The position numbers were made by a program, and so were the translations under genes. A DNA stretch of 64,000 bases from Nocardioides ochotonae (GTDB taxonomy: Bacteria; Actinomycetota; Actinomycetes; Propionibacteriales; Nocardioidaceae). Every line of letters starts with the position of its first letter. Position 1 is the first letter of the stretch. Under the pieces are notes generated by a model that worked only from the letters and a program-made list of their open reading frames with translations, had not been told where the DNA came from and made no database searches. The DNA is taken from positions 2,405,001-2,469,000 of the forward strand of contig NZ_CP061769.1 in the NCBI RefSeq assembly GCF_011420305.2, given 5' to 3'. Positions 55,014 through 64,000 of the stretch are shown here, piece after piece.

Positions 55014-56138
55014 CTACACCTCTCGCACGGACGGCTGGACGAACGGGGGCTTGGTGACCACGAAGGCCTCGCGGCGGCCGCGGACGTCGACGCCGACCTC
55101 GGCGTCGACCTTGACGTGCGGGGCGAGATAGGCCAGGCCCACCCCCTTGCGCAGCGTCGGGGAGAAGGTGCCGGAGGTGACCTCTCCGGCGGAGTCGCCG
55201 GCGGCGTCAGGGCCCTCGGAGACCGTCATGCCGGGACGCGGGATGCCGCGACCGGCGGCCACGATCCCGCGCAGCACCCGGCTCGGGCCGGCGGCGCGCT
55301 CGGCGAGCAGCGCCTCGCGGCCCCAGAACGACGGCTTGTCCCAGCCGACCGCCCAGGCGAGCCGCGCCTGGACGGGCGTGGTGTCGAGGGTGATGTCCTG
55401 CCCGTGGAGCGGGTAGCCCATCTCGGTGCGCAGCGTGTCGCGCGCACCCAGCCCGCACGGCACGATGCCGCGCCGGTGACCGGCTTCCAGGAGCGCGTCC
55501 CACAGCGGGACCGCGACGGCGTACGGCGCGATCAGCTCGTAGCCGCGCTCGCCGGTGTAGCCGCTGCGGCACACCACGACCCGCTCGCCACGGAACGGCG
55601 CCAGCGCAAAGGACATGTAGTCATGGCCGACGGGCATGCCGAGCTCGGTCAGCACCTCGTCGGACTCCGGGCCCTGCACGGCGAGGACGACGTGGTCGCG
55701 GTGCTCGTCGACGACCTCGACGCCGGGCGGTGCCTGCGCGGCGAGGCGGCGCTCGACCTCAGCGGAGTTCGACGCGTTGGGGACCAGCAGGACCTCGTCG
55801 TCACCGCGCAGGTAGACGATCAGGTCGTCGACGATGCCGCCGGTCGCGTCCTCGCAGCACAGCGTGTACTGCGCCTGGCCGGGGCGGATCCGGTCCAGGT
55901 CGTTGGTGAGGACGGAGTTGAGGTACGCCGCGGCGCCGGGACCGCGCACGACGAGCTTGCCCAGGTGGCTCACGTCGAAGAGGCCGACCCCGGTGCGGAC
56001 CGCCTGGTGCTCCTTGACCACGCCGGTGGGGTACTCCAGCGGCATCGACCAGCCGCCGAACTCGGCGAACTTCGCCCCGAGCTCGGTGTGGCGCTCGTGC
56101 AGCGGGGACCTGAGCAGCGGCGCAGTGGTTCCGACCAT
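55014..56138 (-). CDS. gcvT: Aminomethyltransferase, glycine cleavage T protein
   Basis: 374 aa. LGAKFAEFGGWSMPLEYPTGVVKEH at the N-terminus, GLFDVSHLGKLVVRGPGA, GYTGERGYELIAP and GARDTLRTEMGYPLHGQDI are diagnostic. The C-terminal barrel has GTFSPTLRKGVGLAYL. It transfers the methylene group from the lipoyl-bound aminomethyl intermediate to tetrahydrofolate. P and H proteins are not in the window. ATG 56138 is 6 nt after TAGGTT. Confidence 0.95.
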   Translation of the reverse strand: MVGTTAPLLRSPLHERHTELGAKFAEFGGWSMPLEYPTGVVKEHQAVRTGVGLFDVSHLGKLVVRGPGAAAYLNSVLTNDLDRIRPGQAQYTLCCEDATGGIVDDLIVYLRGDDEVLLVPNASNSAEVERRLAAQAPPGVEVVDEHRDHVVLAVQGPESDEVLTELGMPVGHDYMSFALAPFRGERVVVCRSGYTGERGYELIAPYAVAVPLWDALLEAGHRRGIVPCGLGARDTLRTEMGYPLHGQDITLDTTPVQARLAWAVGWDKPSFWGREALLAERAAGPSRVLRGIVAAGRGIPRPGMTVSEGPDAAGDSAGEVTSGTFSPTLRKGVGLAYLAPHVKVDAEVGVDVRGRREAFVVTKPPFVQPSVREV

Positions 56139-56144
56139 GGCGTC

Positions 56145-56150
56145 AACCTA
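56145..56150 (-). promoter_or_regulatory. -10 element (TAGGTT) of gcvT
   Basis: TAGGTT on the minus strand, 6 nt before ATG 56138. Confidence 0.55.
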
Positions 56151-56168
56151 CCGTCGACGGCCACCGGT

Positions 56169-56174
56169 TAGCCT
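56169..56174 (+). promoter_or_regulatory. -10 element (TAGCCT) of pepA
   Basis: TAGCCT, 6 nt before GTG 56181. With the gcvT -10 it makes a compact divergent promoter in a 42-bp gap. Confidence 0.55.
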
Positions 56175-56180
56175 GCAACC

Positions 56181-57698
<1,518 letters not shown>

Positions 57699-57712
57699 CC
57701 CGGGCCTCCGTC

Positions 57713-57731
57713 GGTCGAGCCTGTCGAGACC
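57713..57731 (+). repeat. Left copy of an inverted 19-bp repeat flanking the HNH region
   Basis: GGTCGAGCCTGTCGAGACC. Its reverse complement matches the copy at 59096-59114 at 17 of 19 positions. Confidence 0.7.
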
Positions 57732-57755
57732 GGCAAGCAGAGCCTGGGCAACCGT

Positions 57756-57787
57756 CAGACCCCGCCAGAAAATTCTGGCGGGGTCTG
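57756..57787. terminator. Bidirectional terminator between pepA and the HNH gene
   Basis: Perfect 15-bp arms CAGACCCCGCCAGAA (57756-57770) and TTCTGGCGGGGTCTG (57773-57787) with AA between. Confidence 0.85.
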
Positions 57788-57798
57788 AGGCGGTGGAC

Positions 57799-59005
57799 CT
57801 ACTCGTCGGGCGGGTGGGCGGTGACGAGCCGGGTGGTGCCGTGGTCCTTGATCAGGTGCAGCCCGTGGGGTGAGCGCCAGAGGTACGTCGCGGCATCGGT
57901 CTTGTCGTAGGTCCATGCGGTGTGCGTCTTCGCCCGGTGATGTCGGCGGCAAAGCGGGGCGAGGTTGCACGAGCACGTCGGGCCGCCGGTCCCGTGGGCG
58001 ATCACATGGTCGGTGTCGCAGCGACGGGCGGGGCGCTCGCACCACAGGAACGCACACACCGGTTGGGCGACCTTGGTCTGCTCGACCAGCTTGTCGGGGA
58101 TCGCGTAGGCGTCGGTGTGGTGGTGGTCCTCGAGGTCGATGACCGGCTTGATCACGACCTGGGCGTCGCTGCTGCACCAGTCGCGGACCTGGGCGGTGGA
58201 GACGATGGATCGGGTCTCCTCCACGTGGGCGATGCCGGCTTCGTCACGGCTGATCGCGGCGTGCGAGAGGTGGACGTGGATGACCACCTGGCGCGGCTTG
58301 ACCACCGAGGCGGCGCCCTCACCGGCTTCGGTGCGGAGGTCGAAGGTCAGCTGGCGCCGGGCGAGCTCCCCGGCGGCCATCGAGCGGCGCACGTCCAACG
58401 ACTCCGTGGACCCCAGGGTCGCGAGTTCCTCGGCGCCCTGACGGATCGCGGTGTCGAGATCGATCGCGTCGGCCAGGTCGAGGAGACCCTCCACGTGCAC
58501 GGTCCCGTCGTGGGTGGCTTCGTCGGTGCGCACGTCGAAGCGGCGTCCGTCGGCGGCCTCGCGGCGGTCCTTCTCCGCACCCTCGGGGTCGAACGTCACC
58601 CGGGCGCTGTCGACGAGACGTCCGATCCCGGCCCAACTGATCTTGCCGACGACTGCGGCGAGCTGTCGGTCGACGAACTCGGCACCGGCCAGCGGCAGCG
58701 CGGTGGTCAGCTGCGCGACCCGGCGGGCCTTCCAGGCGGGCACCTCGCCGGCGCGGACGCGCTTGAAGATCCGCGGCAGCCGGTGGGCCAGCTCGAGCGC
58801 GTCACCGACGAGGTCCCGGGCCGCGTCGGTGGACAGGCCGAGTGCGGCGCCGAACTCCATCGGCGCGAACTCAGCGACCAGCGGCGTCCCCTCCCCGGCC
58901 AGCGGCACGGCGAGCTCGCCCCGCTGCACGGCAGACCCGCTGCGCCTGCGCGAACGCCAGCACGGCGGCTGGAGTGTCGCAGTCGGGGAGCTCGGAGTCG
59001 GCCAT
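57799..59005 (-). pseudogene. 13E12-type DUF222/HNH endonuclease, N-terminally disrupted
   Basis: The large frame (376 aa, GTG 58929 to 57799) holds most of DUF222 (LVAEFAPMEFGAALGLSTDAARDLVGDALELAHRLP) and an intact HNH domain with CDTDHVIAHGTGG and LAPLCRRHHRAKT. The expected N-terminus, MADSELPDCDTPAAVLAFAQ, starts at ATG 59005 in another frame and stops after 44 codons at 58871. About 35-50 residues usual for the family are missing at the junction, so a deletion with frameshift is likely. The shorter protein could still be made from GTG 58929. A perfect LexA box precedes the original start. Confidence 0.8.
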
Positions 59006-59017
59006 GCCTCATTCTAC

Positions 59018-59033
59018 TCGAACGCACGTTCGA
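59018..59033 (-). promoter_or_regulatory. LexA (SOS) box of the 13E12-type gene
   Basis: TCGAACGTGCGTTCGA on the minus strand, a perfect palindromic match to TCGAAC-N4-GTTCGA, 1 bp from a TAGAAT -10 (59011-59016). Confidence 0.9.
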
Positions 59034-59095
59034 GGAACAGGGGCGAGCAAGGCCTGTGAAGTAAAGAAAATCGCGGACGCGAGCCGGCCCTCGGG

Positions 59096-59114
59096 GGTCT
59101 CGACGAGCTCGACC
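59096..59114 (+). repeat. Right copy of the inverted 19-bp repeat
   Basis: GGTCTCGACGAGCTCGACC, inverted relative to 57713-57731. The two enclose about 1.4 kb containing only the HNH gene and its terminator. Confidence 0.7.
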
Positions 59115-59179
59115 CACGGGCACCACTCGACCAAGGGGCCCGCCCACCTACCGCCCAGCGCTCGACCGACGGGCAGGCC

Positions 59180-59545
59180 CTACAGACCCTGCTGCTTGCG
59201 GCGCCGGTTGTAGTCGCGCATGCGCTGCGGGATGCCGACGACGGCGGCGTCGTACGACGGGACCTGGAAGGTGTTGCAGAAGCGGTGGGCCCACTCGACG
59301 GAGGGGACGCGGCGGCGCGTCCACTCACCGTCGTGGGCGACGAGAAGCAGCGTGACGTCGCTGACGGCGGTCCGCGGCTCGACGAAGCCCTCGACGCCGC
59401 GGCGCGCGGTGACCCACGTGCGCAGGTGCTCCTCGTCGACCTTGCTCGCTGCCCGGACACTCGTGGAGCCGGTGCGGAACCCGTCCGCTGCCGGCTTGCT
59501 CATCCGGCCACCGGAGCGACGTCGGAAGCGATCCATCAGACCCAT
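59180..59545 (-). CDS. Conserved actinobacterial small protein next to lpdA
   Basis: 121 aa. Basic N-terminus (MGLMDRFRRRSGGRMSKP) then a folded domain: EEHLRTWVTARRGVEGFVEPRTAVSDVTLLLVAHDGEWTRRRVPS and PSYDAAVVGIPQRMRDYNRRR at the end. I recall this family from Streptomyces and Mycobacterium, sometimes labelled oxidoreductase without basis. No cofactor motif is seen. ATG 59545 begins just after a CAGACT hexamer 7 nt upstream. Divergent from lpdA. Confidence 0.82.
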   Translation of the reverse strand: MGLMDRFRRRSGGRMSKPAADGFRTGSTSVRAASKVDEEHLRTWVTARRGVEGFVEPRTAVSDVTLLLVAHDGEWTRRRVPSVEWAHRFCNTFQVPSYDAAVVGIPQRMRDYNRRRKQQGL

Positions 59546-59671
59546 GAGGGACAGTCTGCCTGCTGGCACCGCACTTGCGGGCCAGTTCACCGCCCGCGAC
59601 CCGGTGTGGACAGCGTGGCGGAAGGTGCGAAGATGGGGCCCCGCTCGCGCGGCACACAGGGAAGGAACACG

Positions 59672-61051
59672 GTGGCCGACACCGACTACGACGTACTCAT
59701 CCTCGGCGGAGGCTCTGGTGGCTACGCGTGCGCCCTGCGGGCCGCGCAGCTGGACCTGAGCGTCGCCGTGGTCGAGGAGTCGAAGGTCGGCGGCACCTGT
59801 CTCCACCAGGGCTGCATCCCCACCAAGGCCCTCCTGCACGCCGCCGAGGTCGCCGACTCCGCGCGCCACGCCGAGCAGTTCGGCGTCCGCGCCTCGCTCG
59901 AGGGCATCGACATGGCCGGGGTCCAGGCCTACAAGGACGGCGTCGTCAAGCGCCTGTTCAACGGCTTGACCGGCCTCGTGCGCAGCCGCGGCATCACCGT
60001 CATCGAGGGCCACGGCCGCCTCACCGGCCCCCGCCAGGTCACCGTCGGCGACACCACCTACACAGCGCGGCACGTCGTGCTCGCCTCCGGCTCCTACCCG
60101 CGCACGCTGCCCGGCCTCGACATCGACGGCGAGCGGGTCCTGACCTCCGACCACGCGCTCACCCTCGACCGCGTGCCCGCGACGGTGGCCGTGCTCGGCG
60201 GCGGCGTCATCGGCTGCGAGTTCGCGAGCGTGTGGCGCAGCTTCGGCGCCGAGGTCACCATCATCGAGGCACTCCCCCGGCTCGTCGCCGGCGAGGACGA
60301 GGCCTCCTCCAAGGCCCTCCAGCGCGCCTTCTCCAAGCGAGGCATCACCGTGCGCACCGGCACCGCCTTCGAGAGCGTCACGCACACCGACACCGGGGTC
60401 GCGGTCACCGTGGCCGGCGGCGAGGTGATCGAGGCCGAGCTGCTGCTCGTCGCAGTCGGGCGCGGCCCGCGCACCGACGCACTCGGGTACGACGAGCAGG
60501 GCGTGGCCATGGAGCGCGGCTTCGTGCTGACCGACGAGCGCTGCCGCACCAACCTCGACGGCGTCCGCGCCGTCGGCGACATCGTCCCCGGCCTCCAGCT
60601 CGCCCACCGCGGTTTCGCGCAGGGCATCTTCGTGGCCGAGGACATCGCCGGGCTCGACCCGCGCCCCATCGACGAGGCGGGCATCCCCCGGGTCACCTAC
60701 ACCTCACCCGAGGTGGCCTCGGTCGGCCTCGACGAGAGCGCCGCCCGCGCGGCGTACGGCGAGGACGGGATCGAGACCCTCACCTACGACCTCGGGGGCA
60801 ACGGCAAGAGCCAGATCCTCAAGACCCAGGGGTTCGTGAAGCTGATCCGGCGCGCCGACGGCCCCGTCGTCGGCATCCACCTGGTCGGCGACCGGGTGGG
60901 CGAGCTCGTGGGCGAGGCCCAGCTGATCCACGGCTGGGAGGGGTACCCCGAAGACGTGGCGCCTCTCGTCCACGCCCACCCCACGCAGCACGAGGCGCTG
61001 GGCGAGGCACACCTCGCCCTGGCCGGCAAGCCGCTCCACACGCATTCCTGA
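59672..61051 (+). CDS. lpdA: Dihydrolipoamide dehydrogenase (E3)
   Basis: 459 aa. FAD motif [15 protein letters not shown] at 10-24, redox-active disulfide Cys43/Cys48 in [19 protein letters not shown]-binding [17 protein letters not shown], and the C-terminal catalytic His in [18 protein letters not shown]. It reoxidises dihydrolipoyl groups of 2-oxoacid dehydrogenases and the glycine cleavage system (gcvT nearby). GTG 59672 has GGGAAGG upstream. The E2 gene follows 41 nt later. Confidence 0.96.
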   Translation: MADTDYDVLILGGGSGGYACALRAAQLDLSVAVVEESKVGGTCLHQGCIPTKALLHAAEVADSARHAEQFGVRASLEGIDMAGVQAYKDGVVKRLFNGLTGLVRSRGITVIEGHGRLTGPRQVTVGDTTYTARHVVLASGSYPRTLPGLDIDGERVLTSDHALTLDRVPATVAVLGGGVIGCEFASVWRSFGAEVTIIEALPRLVAGEDEASSKALQRAFSKRGITVRTGTAFESVTHTDTGVAVTVAGGEVIEAELLLVAVGRGPRTDALGYDEQGVAMERGFVLTDERCRTNLDGVRAVGDIVPGLQLAHRGFAQGIFVAEDIAGLDPRPIDEAGIPRVTYTSPEVASVGLDESAARAAYGEDGIETLTYDLGGNGKSQILKTQGFVKLIRRADGPVVGIHLVGDRVGELVGEAQLIHGWEGYPEDVAPLVHAHPTQHEALGEAHLALAGKPLHTHS

Positions 61052-61092
61052 CACCACCCACATCGAAGAGAACGCGAGCGAAGGAACCTCCA

Positions 61093-62868
61093 TTGGCCAC
61101 CGAAGTCAACCTCCCGGCACTCGGGGAGTCCGTCACCGAAGGCACCGTCACCCGTTGGCTCAAGCAGGTCGGTGACACCGTTGCGGTGGACGAGCCGCTG
61201 CTCGAGGTCTCCACCGACAAGGTCGACACCGAGATCCCCTCCCCGATCGCCGGCACCCTGCTGGAGATCAAGGCCCAGGAGGACGACACCGTCGAGGTGG
61301 GCGCCGTGCTGGCGCTCATCGGCGACGAGGGCGAGTCCGCCGGCAGCTCCGAGTCCGAGGAGGCTCCCGCCGAGGAGCCCGAGCCGGAGGAGGAGAAGGC
61401 CGAGGAGCCCGCAGCCGCGCAGGAGCCCGCCCCGGCCGCCGAGGAGGCCGAGAAGCCCGCCGCCGAGACCAAGCCCTCCGGCGGCTCCGGCACCCCCGTC
61501 ACCCTCCCCGCGCTCGGTGAGTCCGTCACCGAGGGCACCGTCACCCGTTGGCTCAAGCAGGTCGGTGACACCGTTGCGGTGGACGAGCCGCTGCTCGAGG
61601 TCTCCACCGACAAGGTCGACACCGAGATCCCCTCCCCGATCGCCGGCACCCTGCTGGAGATCAAGGCCGAGGAGGACGAGACGGTCGAGGTCGGCGCCGA
61701 GCTCGCGATCATCGGCGACGCCGGTGCCGCTCCCGCCGAGGAGAAGGCCCCCGAGCCGGAGCCTGCCGCCGAGCCGGAGCCGGAGCCCGAGCCCGAGCCC
61801 GAGCCGGAGCCGGAGCCGGAGCCGGTCCAGGAGAAGGCCCCCGAGCCGGAGCAGAAGCCCGCCCCGGCCGAGAAGAAGCCCGAGCCCGAGCAGAAGCCCG
61901 CCGCTCCTGCCGCCTCCTCCGCCCCCACCTCCTCCGGTGATGGCCACGGCTACGTCACCCCGCTGGTGCGCAAGCTCGCCCAGCAGCACGGCGTGGATCT
62001 CGGCAGCATCACCGGCACCGGTGTCGGTGGGCGCGTGCGCAAGCAGGACGTTCTCGACGCCGCGGCCGCCGCGAAGCAGCAGGCCGCCCCGGCCGCCGCT
62101 GTCCCGCAGCAGTCGACCGCCCAGCAGCCCGCCGCTGCCTCGGCGACCCCGTCGCCGCTGCGCGGCACCACGGAGAAGATCAGCCGCCTGCGCAAGATCA
62201 TCTCCGAGCGCATGCTGGACTCGCTGCACACCTCGGCGCAGCTGACCCAGGTCGTCGAGGTCGACGTCACCAACGTCGCCCGTCTGCGCGACGCCGCGAA
62301 GGCCGACTTCCTGGCCCGTGAGGGCGTCAAGCTGACCTACCTGCCGTTCTTCGCCAAGGCAGCGGTCGACGCACTCAAGCAGCACCCCAAGCTCAACGCG
62401 ACCATCGACGCCGAGGCCGGCGAGGTGACCTACTACGACCGCGAGAACGTCGCGTTCGCCGTCGACACCGACAAGGGCCTGCTGACCCCGGTCGTCAAGG
62501 ACGCCGGCGACCTCTCGATCGCCGGTCTGGCGAAGAAGATCGCCGACGTCGCGGAGCGCACCCGCACCAACAAGATCGGCCCGGACGAGCTCGGTGGCGG
62601 CACCTTCACCATCACCAACCTCGGCAGCGTCGGCGCCCTGTGGGACACCCCGATCATCAACCAGCCCCAGGTCGCCATCCTCGGCCCGGGTGCGGTCGTC
62701 AAGCGCCCGGTCGTGATCGACGACCCCAACCTCGGTGAGACGATCGCGGTGCGCCACATGGTCTACCTCGCGCTGACCTACGACCACCGCCTGGTCGACG
62801 GTGCGGACGCCGGTCGCTTCCTCACCGACGTGAAGAAGCGTCTCGAGGCTGGCGTCTTCGACATCTGA
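61093..62868 (+). CDS. sucB: E2 dihydrolipoamide acyltransferase (DlaT/SucB type), two lipoyl domains
   Basis: 591 aa. Lipoyl domains at about 1-78 and 132-209, with lipoyl lysines K43 and K174 in STDKVDTE. Pro/Glu/Ala linkers include an Glu-Pro run (about 223-245). A peripheral-subunit-binding domain has [19 protein letters not shown] (about 290-320). The catalytic domain carries [13 protein letters not shown] near the C-terminus. The TTG start at 61093 has AAGGAA upstream; ATG and GTG options in frame are absent nearby. In mycobacteria the matching gene (dlaT) serves pyruvate dehydrogenase, so acetyl- or succinyl-transfer cannot be told apart here. Confidence 0.93.
   Translation: MATEVNLPALGESVTEGTVTRWLKQVGDTVAVDEPLLEVSTDKVDTEIPSPIAGTLLEIKAQEDDTVEVGAVLALIGDEGESAGSSESEEAPAEEPEPEEEKAEEPAAAQEPAPAAEEAEKPAAETKPSGGSGTPVTLPALGESVTEGTVTRWLKQVGDTVAVDEPLLEVSTDKVDTEIPSPIAGTLLEIKAEEDETVEVGAELAIIGDAGAAPAEEKAPEPEPAAEPEPEPEPEPEPEPEPEPVQEKAPEPEQKPAPAEKKPEPEQKPAAPAASSAPTSSGDGHGYVTPLVRKLAQQHGVDLGSITGTGVGGRVRKQDVLDAAAAAKQQAAPAAAVPQQSTAQQPAAASATPSPLRGTTEKISRLRKIISERMLDSLHTSAQLTQVVEVDVTNVARLRDAAKADFLAREGVKLTYLPFFAKAAVDALKQHPKLNATIDAEAGEVTYYDRENVAFAVDTDKGLLTPVVKDAGDLSIAGLAKKIADVAERTRTNKIGPDELGGGTFTITNLGSVGALWDTPIINQPQVAILGPGAVVKRPVVIDDPNLGETIAVRHMVYLALTYDHRLVDGADAGRFLTDVKKRLEAGVFDI
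61141..61275 (+). repeat. 135-bp exact repeat, copy 1 (lipoyl domain 1)
   Basis: Identical base for base to 61534-61668; encodes the core of lipoyl domain 1 including the lipoyl lysine. Confidence 0.9.
61534..61668 (+). repeat. 135-bp exact repeat, copy 2 (lipoyl domain 2)
   Basis: Identical to 61141-61275, offset 393 bp. Sequence outside the repeat has diverged. Confidence 0.9.
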
Positions 62869-62885
62869 TCCACACCGCTCGCGCC

Positions 62886-62955
62886 GAGTCGGCGCGGACG
62901 ACGGGTGCTCTCCCCGGCTTCGGCCGGTGGGCAGTCCCGACGTCCGCGCCGACTC
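62886..62955 (+). promoter_or_regulatory. Nested RNA structure between E2 and SDR genes
   Basis: Perfect 15-bp outer arms GAGTCGGCGCGGACG (62886-62900) and CGTCCGCGCCGACTC (62941-62955) enclose a second hairpin, CCGGC-TTCG-GCCGG (62914-62927), with a stable UUCG tetraloop. The left arm can also pair with itself (GCGCCGA-G-TCGGCGC). May be a terminator or a switch. Confidence 0.55.
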
Positions 62956-62991
62956 GCGCATTTCGGGGGACCCGGATGGCACGCTGAGCCC

Positions 62992-63897
62992 ATGCACGTC
63001 GTCATCGCCGGCTCCTCCGGCTTCCTGGGCACCCACCTGCGCGCCGAGCTCGAGCGCCGCGGGCACCGCACCACCGCGCTCGTACGCCGCCCCGCATCCG
63101 GCAGCGGGGAGTCGACCTGGGACCCCGGCGCGGGCACCCTCGACCGCGACGTCGTCGCGTCCGCCGACGTGGTCGTCAACCTGGCCGGCTCCCCCACCCT
63201 CGGCAACCCGCACTCCCAGCGCTGGGCGCACGAGCTCGAGCAGAGCCGGGTGCGCACCACCCAGGTGCTGGCCCGTGCGGTGGCCGAGTGCGCCGGCGGC
63301 GGACGGCCGCCGGCGTTCCTGGCCGGCAACGGCATCTCCTACTACGGCGACCACGGCGACCAGGAGCTGAGCGAGGTCTCCGACAGCCGCGGCCAGGCGC
63401 TGCTGACCCGGGTCACCCGGGTCTGGCAGGCGGCCGCCCAGCCCGCGATCGACGCCGGCGCCCGCGTGGTGGTGCTGCGGACCGCGCCGGTGATGGACCG
63501 CCGCGCGGCGCCGCTGCGCCAGCTGCTCCCGCTCTTCCGCGCCGGGCTCGGCGCCCGGCTGGGCGACGGGCGCCAGCACATGCCGATGTGCTCGCTGCGC
63601 GACTGGGTCGGCGGGGTCGTGCACGCCGCGGAGCACCCGGACCTCGACGGGCCGATCAACCTCACCTGCCCCGAGCCGCCCACCAACGCCGAGTTCACCC
63701 GCGAGCTCGCCGCGCAGCTGCACCGGCCGGCCCTCGCGTTCGTCCCGGGCCCGCTGCTGCGGCTCGGCGCGGGCGCCATGGCGCCCGAGCTGCTCGGGTC
63801 GCTCAACGTGCGGCCCGCGCGGCTGCTCGACAGCGGCTATGAGTTCCACGACCCGGACGTCGCCGCGGTGCTCGCCACCGGGCTCGCCGCCTCGTGA
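62992..63897 (+). CDS. TIGR01777 family NAD-dependent epimerase/SDR protein
   Basis: 301 aa. Rossmann motif VVIAGSSGFLGTHL at 3-16, VVNLAGSPTLGNPHSQRWAHELEQSR, GISYYGDHGD, VVVLRTAPVMDRRAAPLRQLLPLFRAGLGA and INLTCPEPPTNAEFTREL are the usual TIGR01777 blocks. Function is not established; the family includes the cell-division-linked SulA/YfcH group. In mycobacteria the homologue lies between dlaT and lipB, as might be the case here. ATG 62992; stop overlaps the next GTG (GTGA). Confidence 0.9.
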   Translation: MHVVIAGSSGFLGTHLRAELERRGHRTTALVRRPASGSGESTWDPGAGTLDRDVVASADVVVNLAGSPTLGNPHSQRWAHELEQSRVRTTQVLARAVAECAGGGRPPAFLAGNGISYYGDHGDQELSEVSDSRGQALLTRVTRVWQAAAQPAIDAGARVVVLRTAPVMDRRAAPLRQLLPLFRAGLGARLGDGRQHMPMCSLRDWVGGVVHAAEHPDLDGPINLTCPEPPTNAEFTRELAAQLHRPALAFVPGPLLRLGAGAMAPELLGSLNVRPARLLDSGYEFHDPDVAAVLATGLAAS

Positions 63898-64000
63898 GCA
63901 CCTCCCGGGCTCCCGAGCGGCTGCGCGTGACGCGGCCCGACGGGACCAGCTTCCACCTGAGCCTGCGGCCCGCCGCCGAGGGCGCGCCCGCCGTGCTGGT
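63894..64000 (+). CDS. Start of an unidentified gene (cut by window edge)
   Basis: GTG 63894 overlaps the SDR stop (GTGA). The visible 35 codons begin MSTSRAPERLRVTRPDG and reach APAVLV. The Arg-Pro-Asp-Gly strand followed by PAVLV could be the first strands of an alpha/beta hydrolase. lipB, expected by synteny, does not usually start this way. Too short to name. Confidence 0.5.
   Translation, partial: MSTSRAPERLRVTRPDGTSFHLSLRPAAEGAPAVL

Noticed and set aside
61760..61830. Short GAGCCG repeats in the E2 gene as a repeat array or CRISPR
   Set aside because: They encode the Glu-Pro linker between domains; no spacers are present.

Overview
The window looks like a chromosomal segment of a high-GC actinobacterium, most likely Nocardioides or a close relative in the Nocardioidaceae. 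This rests on the very GC-rich coding sequence, the many GTG and some TTG starts, leaderless-type promoters, actinobacterial LexA boxes, a 13E12-type HNH gene, and actinobacterial gene orders (DUF3046-recA-recX; ftsK-rodZ-like-rimO-pgsA-cinA-clgR; dapA-rnj; lpdA-E2-TIGR01777). It is inference from reading; no database was searched. No tRNA, rRNA or CRISPR array was seen.

Layout. 1-2826: a cut glycosyltransferase and two membrane genes, probably surface glycan synthesis. 2942-7901: PIG-L deacetylase, a 74-aa protein under a LexA box, a TrkA-type K+ channel, and a divergent YihY/AidB pair that shares one 9-bp promoter core. 7979-10655: a two-gene dicarboxylate unit (SLC13 transporter and tartrate-type dehydrogenase) behind a CRP-like site. 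10733-12175: glyA. 12303-16129: the reductive part of sulfate assimilation (sulfite reductase, zinc ribbon, APS reductase, sirohydrochlorin chelatase) behind a 29-codon leader peptide. 16202-19631: a HipA-like kinase with DUF3037, a secreted Ig-like protein, PPK2, and a phosphoribosyltransferase. 19681-21891: recX, recA (with SOS box), DUF3046.

21945-30939: a three-gene ABC-2 exporter, an EamA transporter, Lhr helicase and Nei glycosylase. 30962-44175: clgR, cinA, then a self-contained pair of secreted enzymes (DNase and 5'-nucleotidase), then pgsA, rimO, a RodZ-like protein and ftsK. 44335-48050: a decayed ORF and a large secreted M4 metalloprotease. 48169-53909: rnj, dapA, an F420-type oxidoreductase, folA, thyA and PhzF. 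53950-56138: a frameshifted nucleotidyltransferase, a small protein and gcvT. 56181-64000: pepA, a damaged SOS-linked 13E12 HNH gene between inverted repeats, a small conserved gene, lpdA, the E2 acyltransferase, a TIGR01777 SDR protein and the first codons of another gene.

Linking themes: (i) DNA repair and SOS (three LexA boxes, recA/recX, Lhr, Nei, HNH); (ii) sulfur assimilation with a leader-peptide control region; (iii) secreted hydrolases sharing a basic Ig-like C-terminal tail, inserted into an otherwise conserved housekeeping block; (iv) many genes with an actinobacterial -10 hexamer placed 6-8 nt before the start codon, which predicts leaderless mRNAs.
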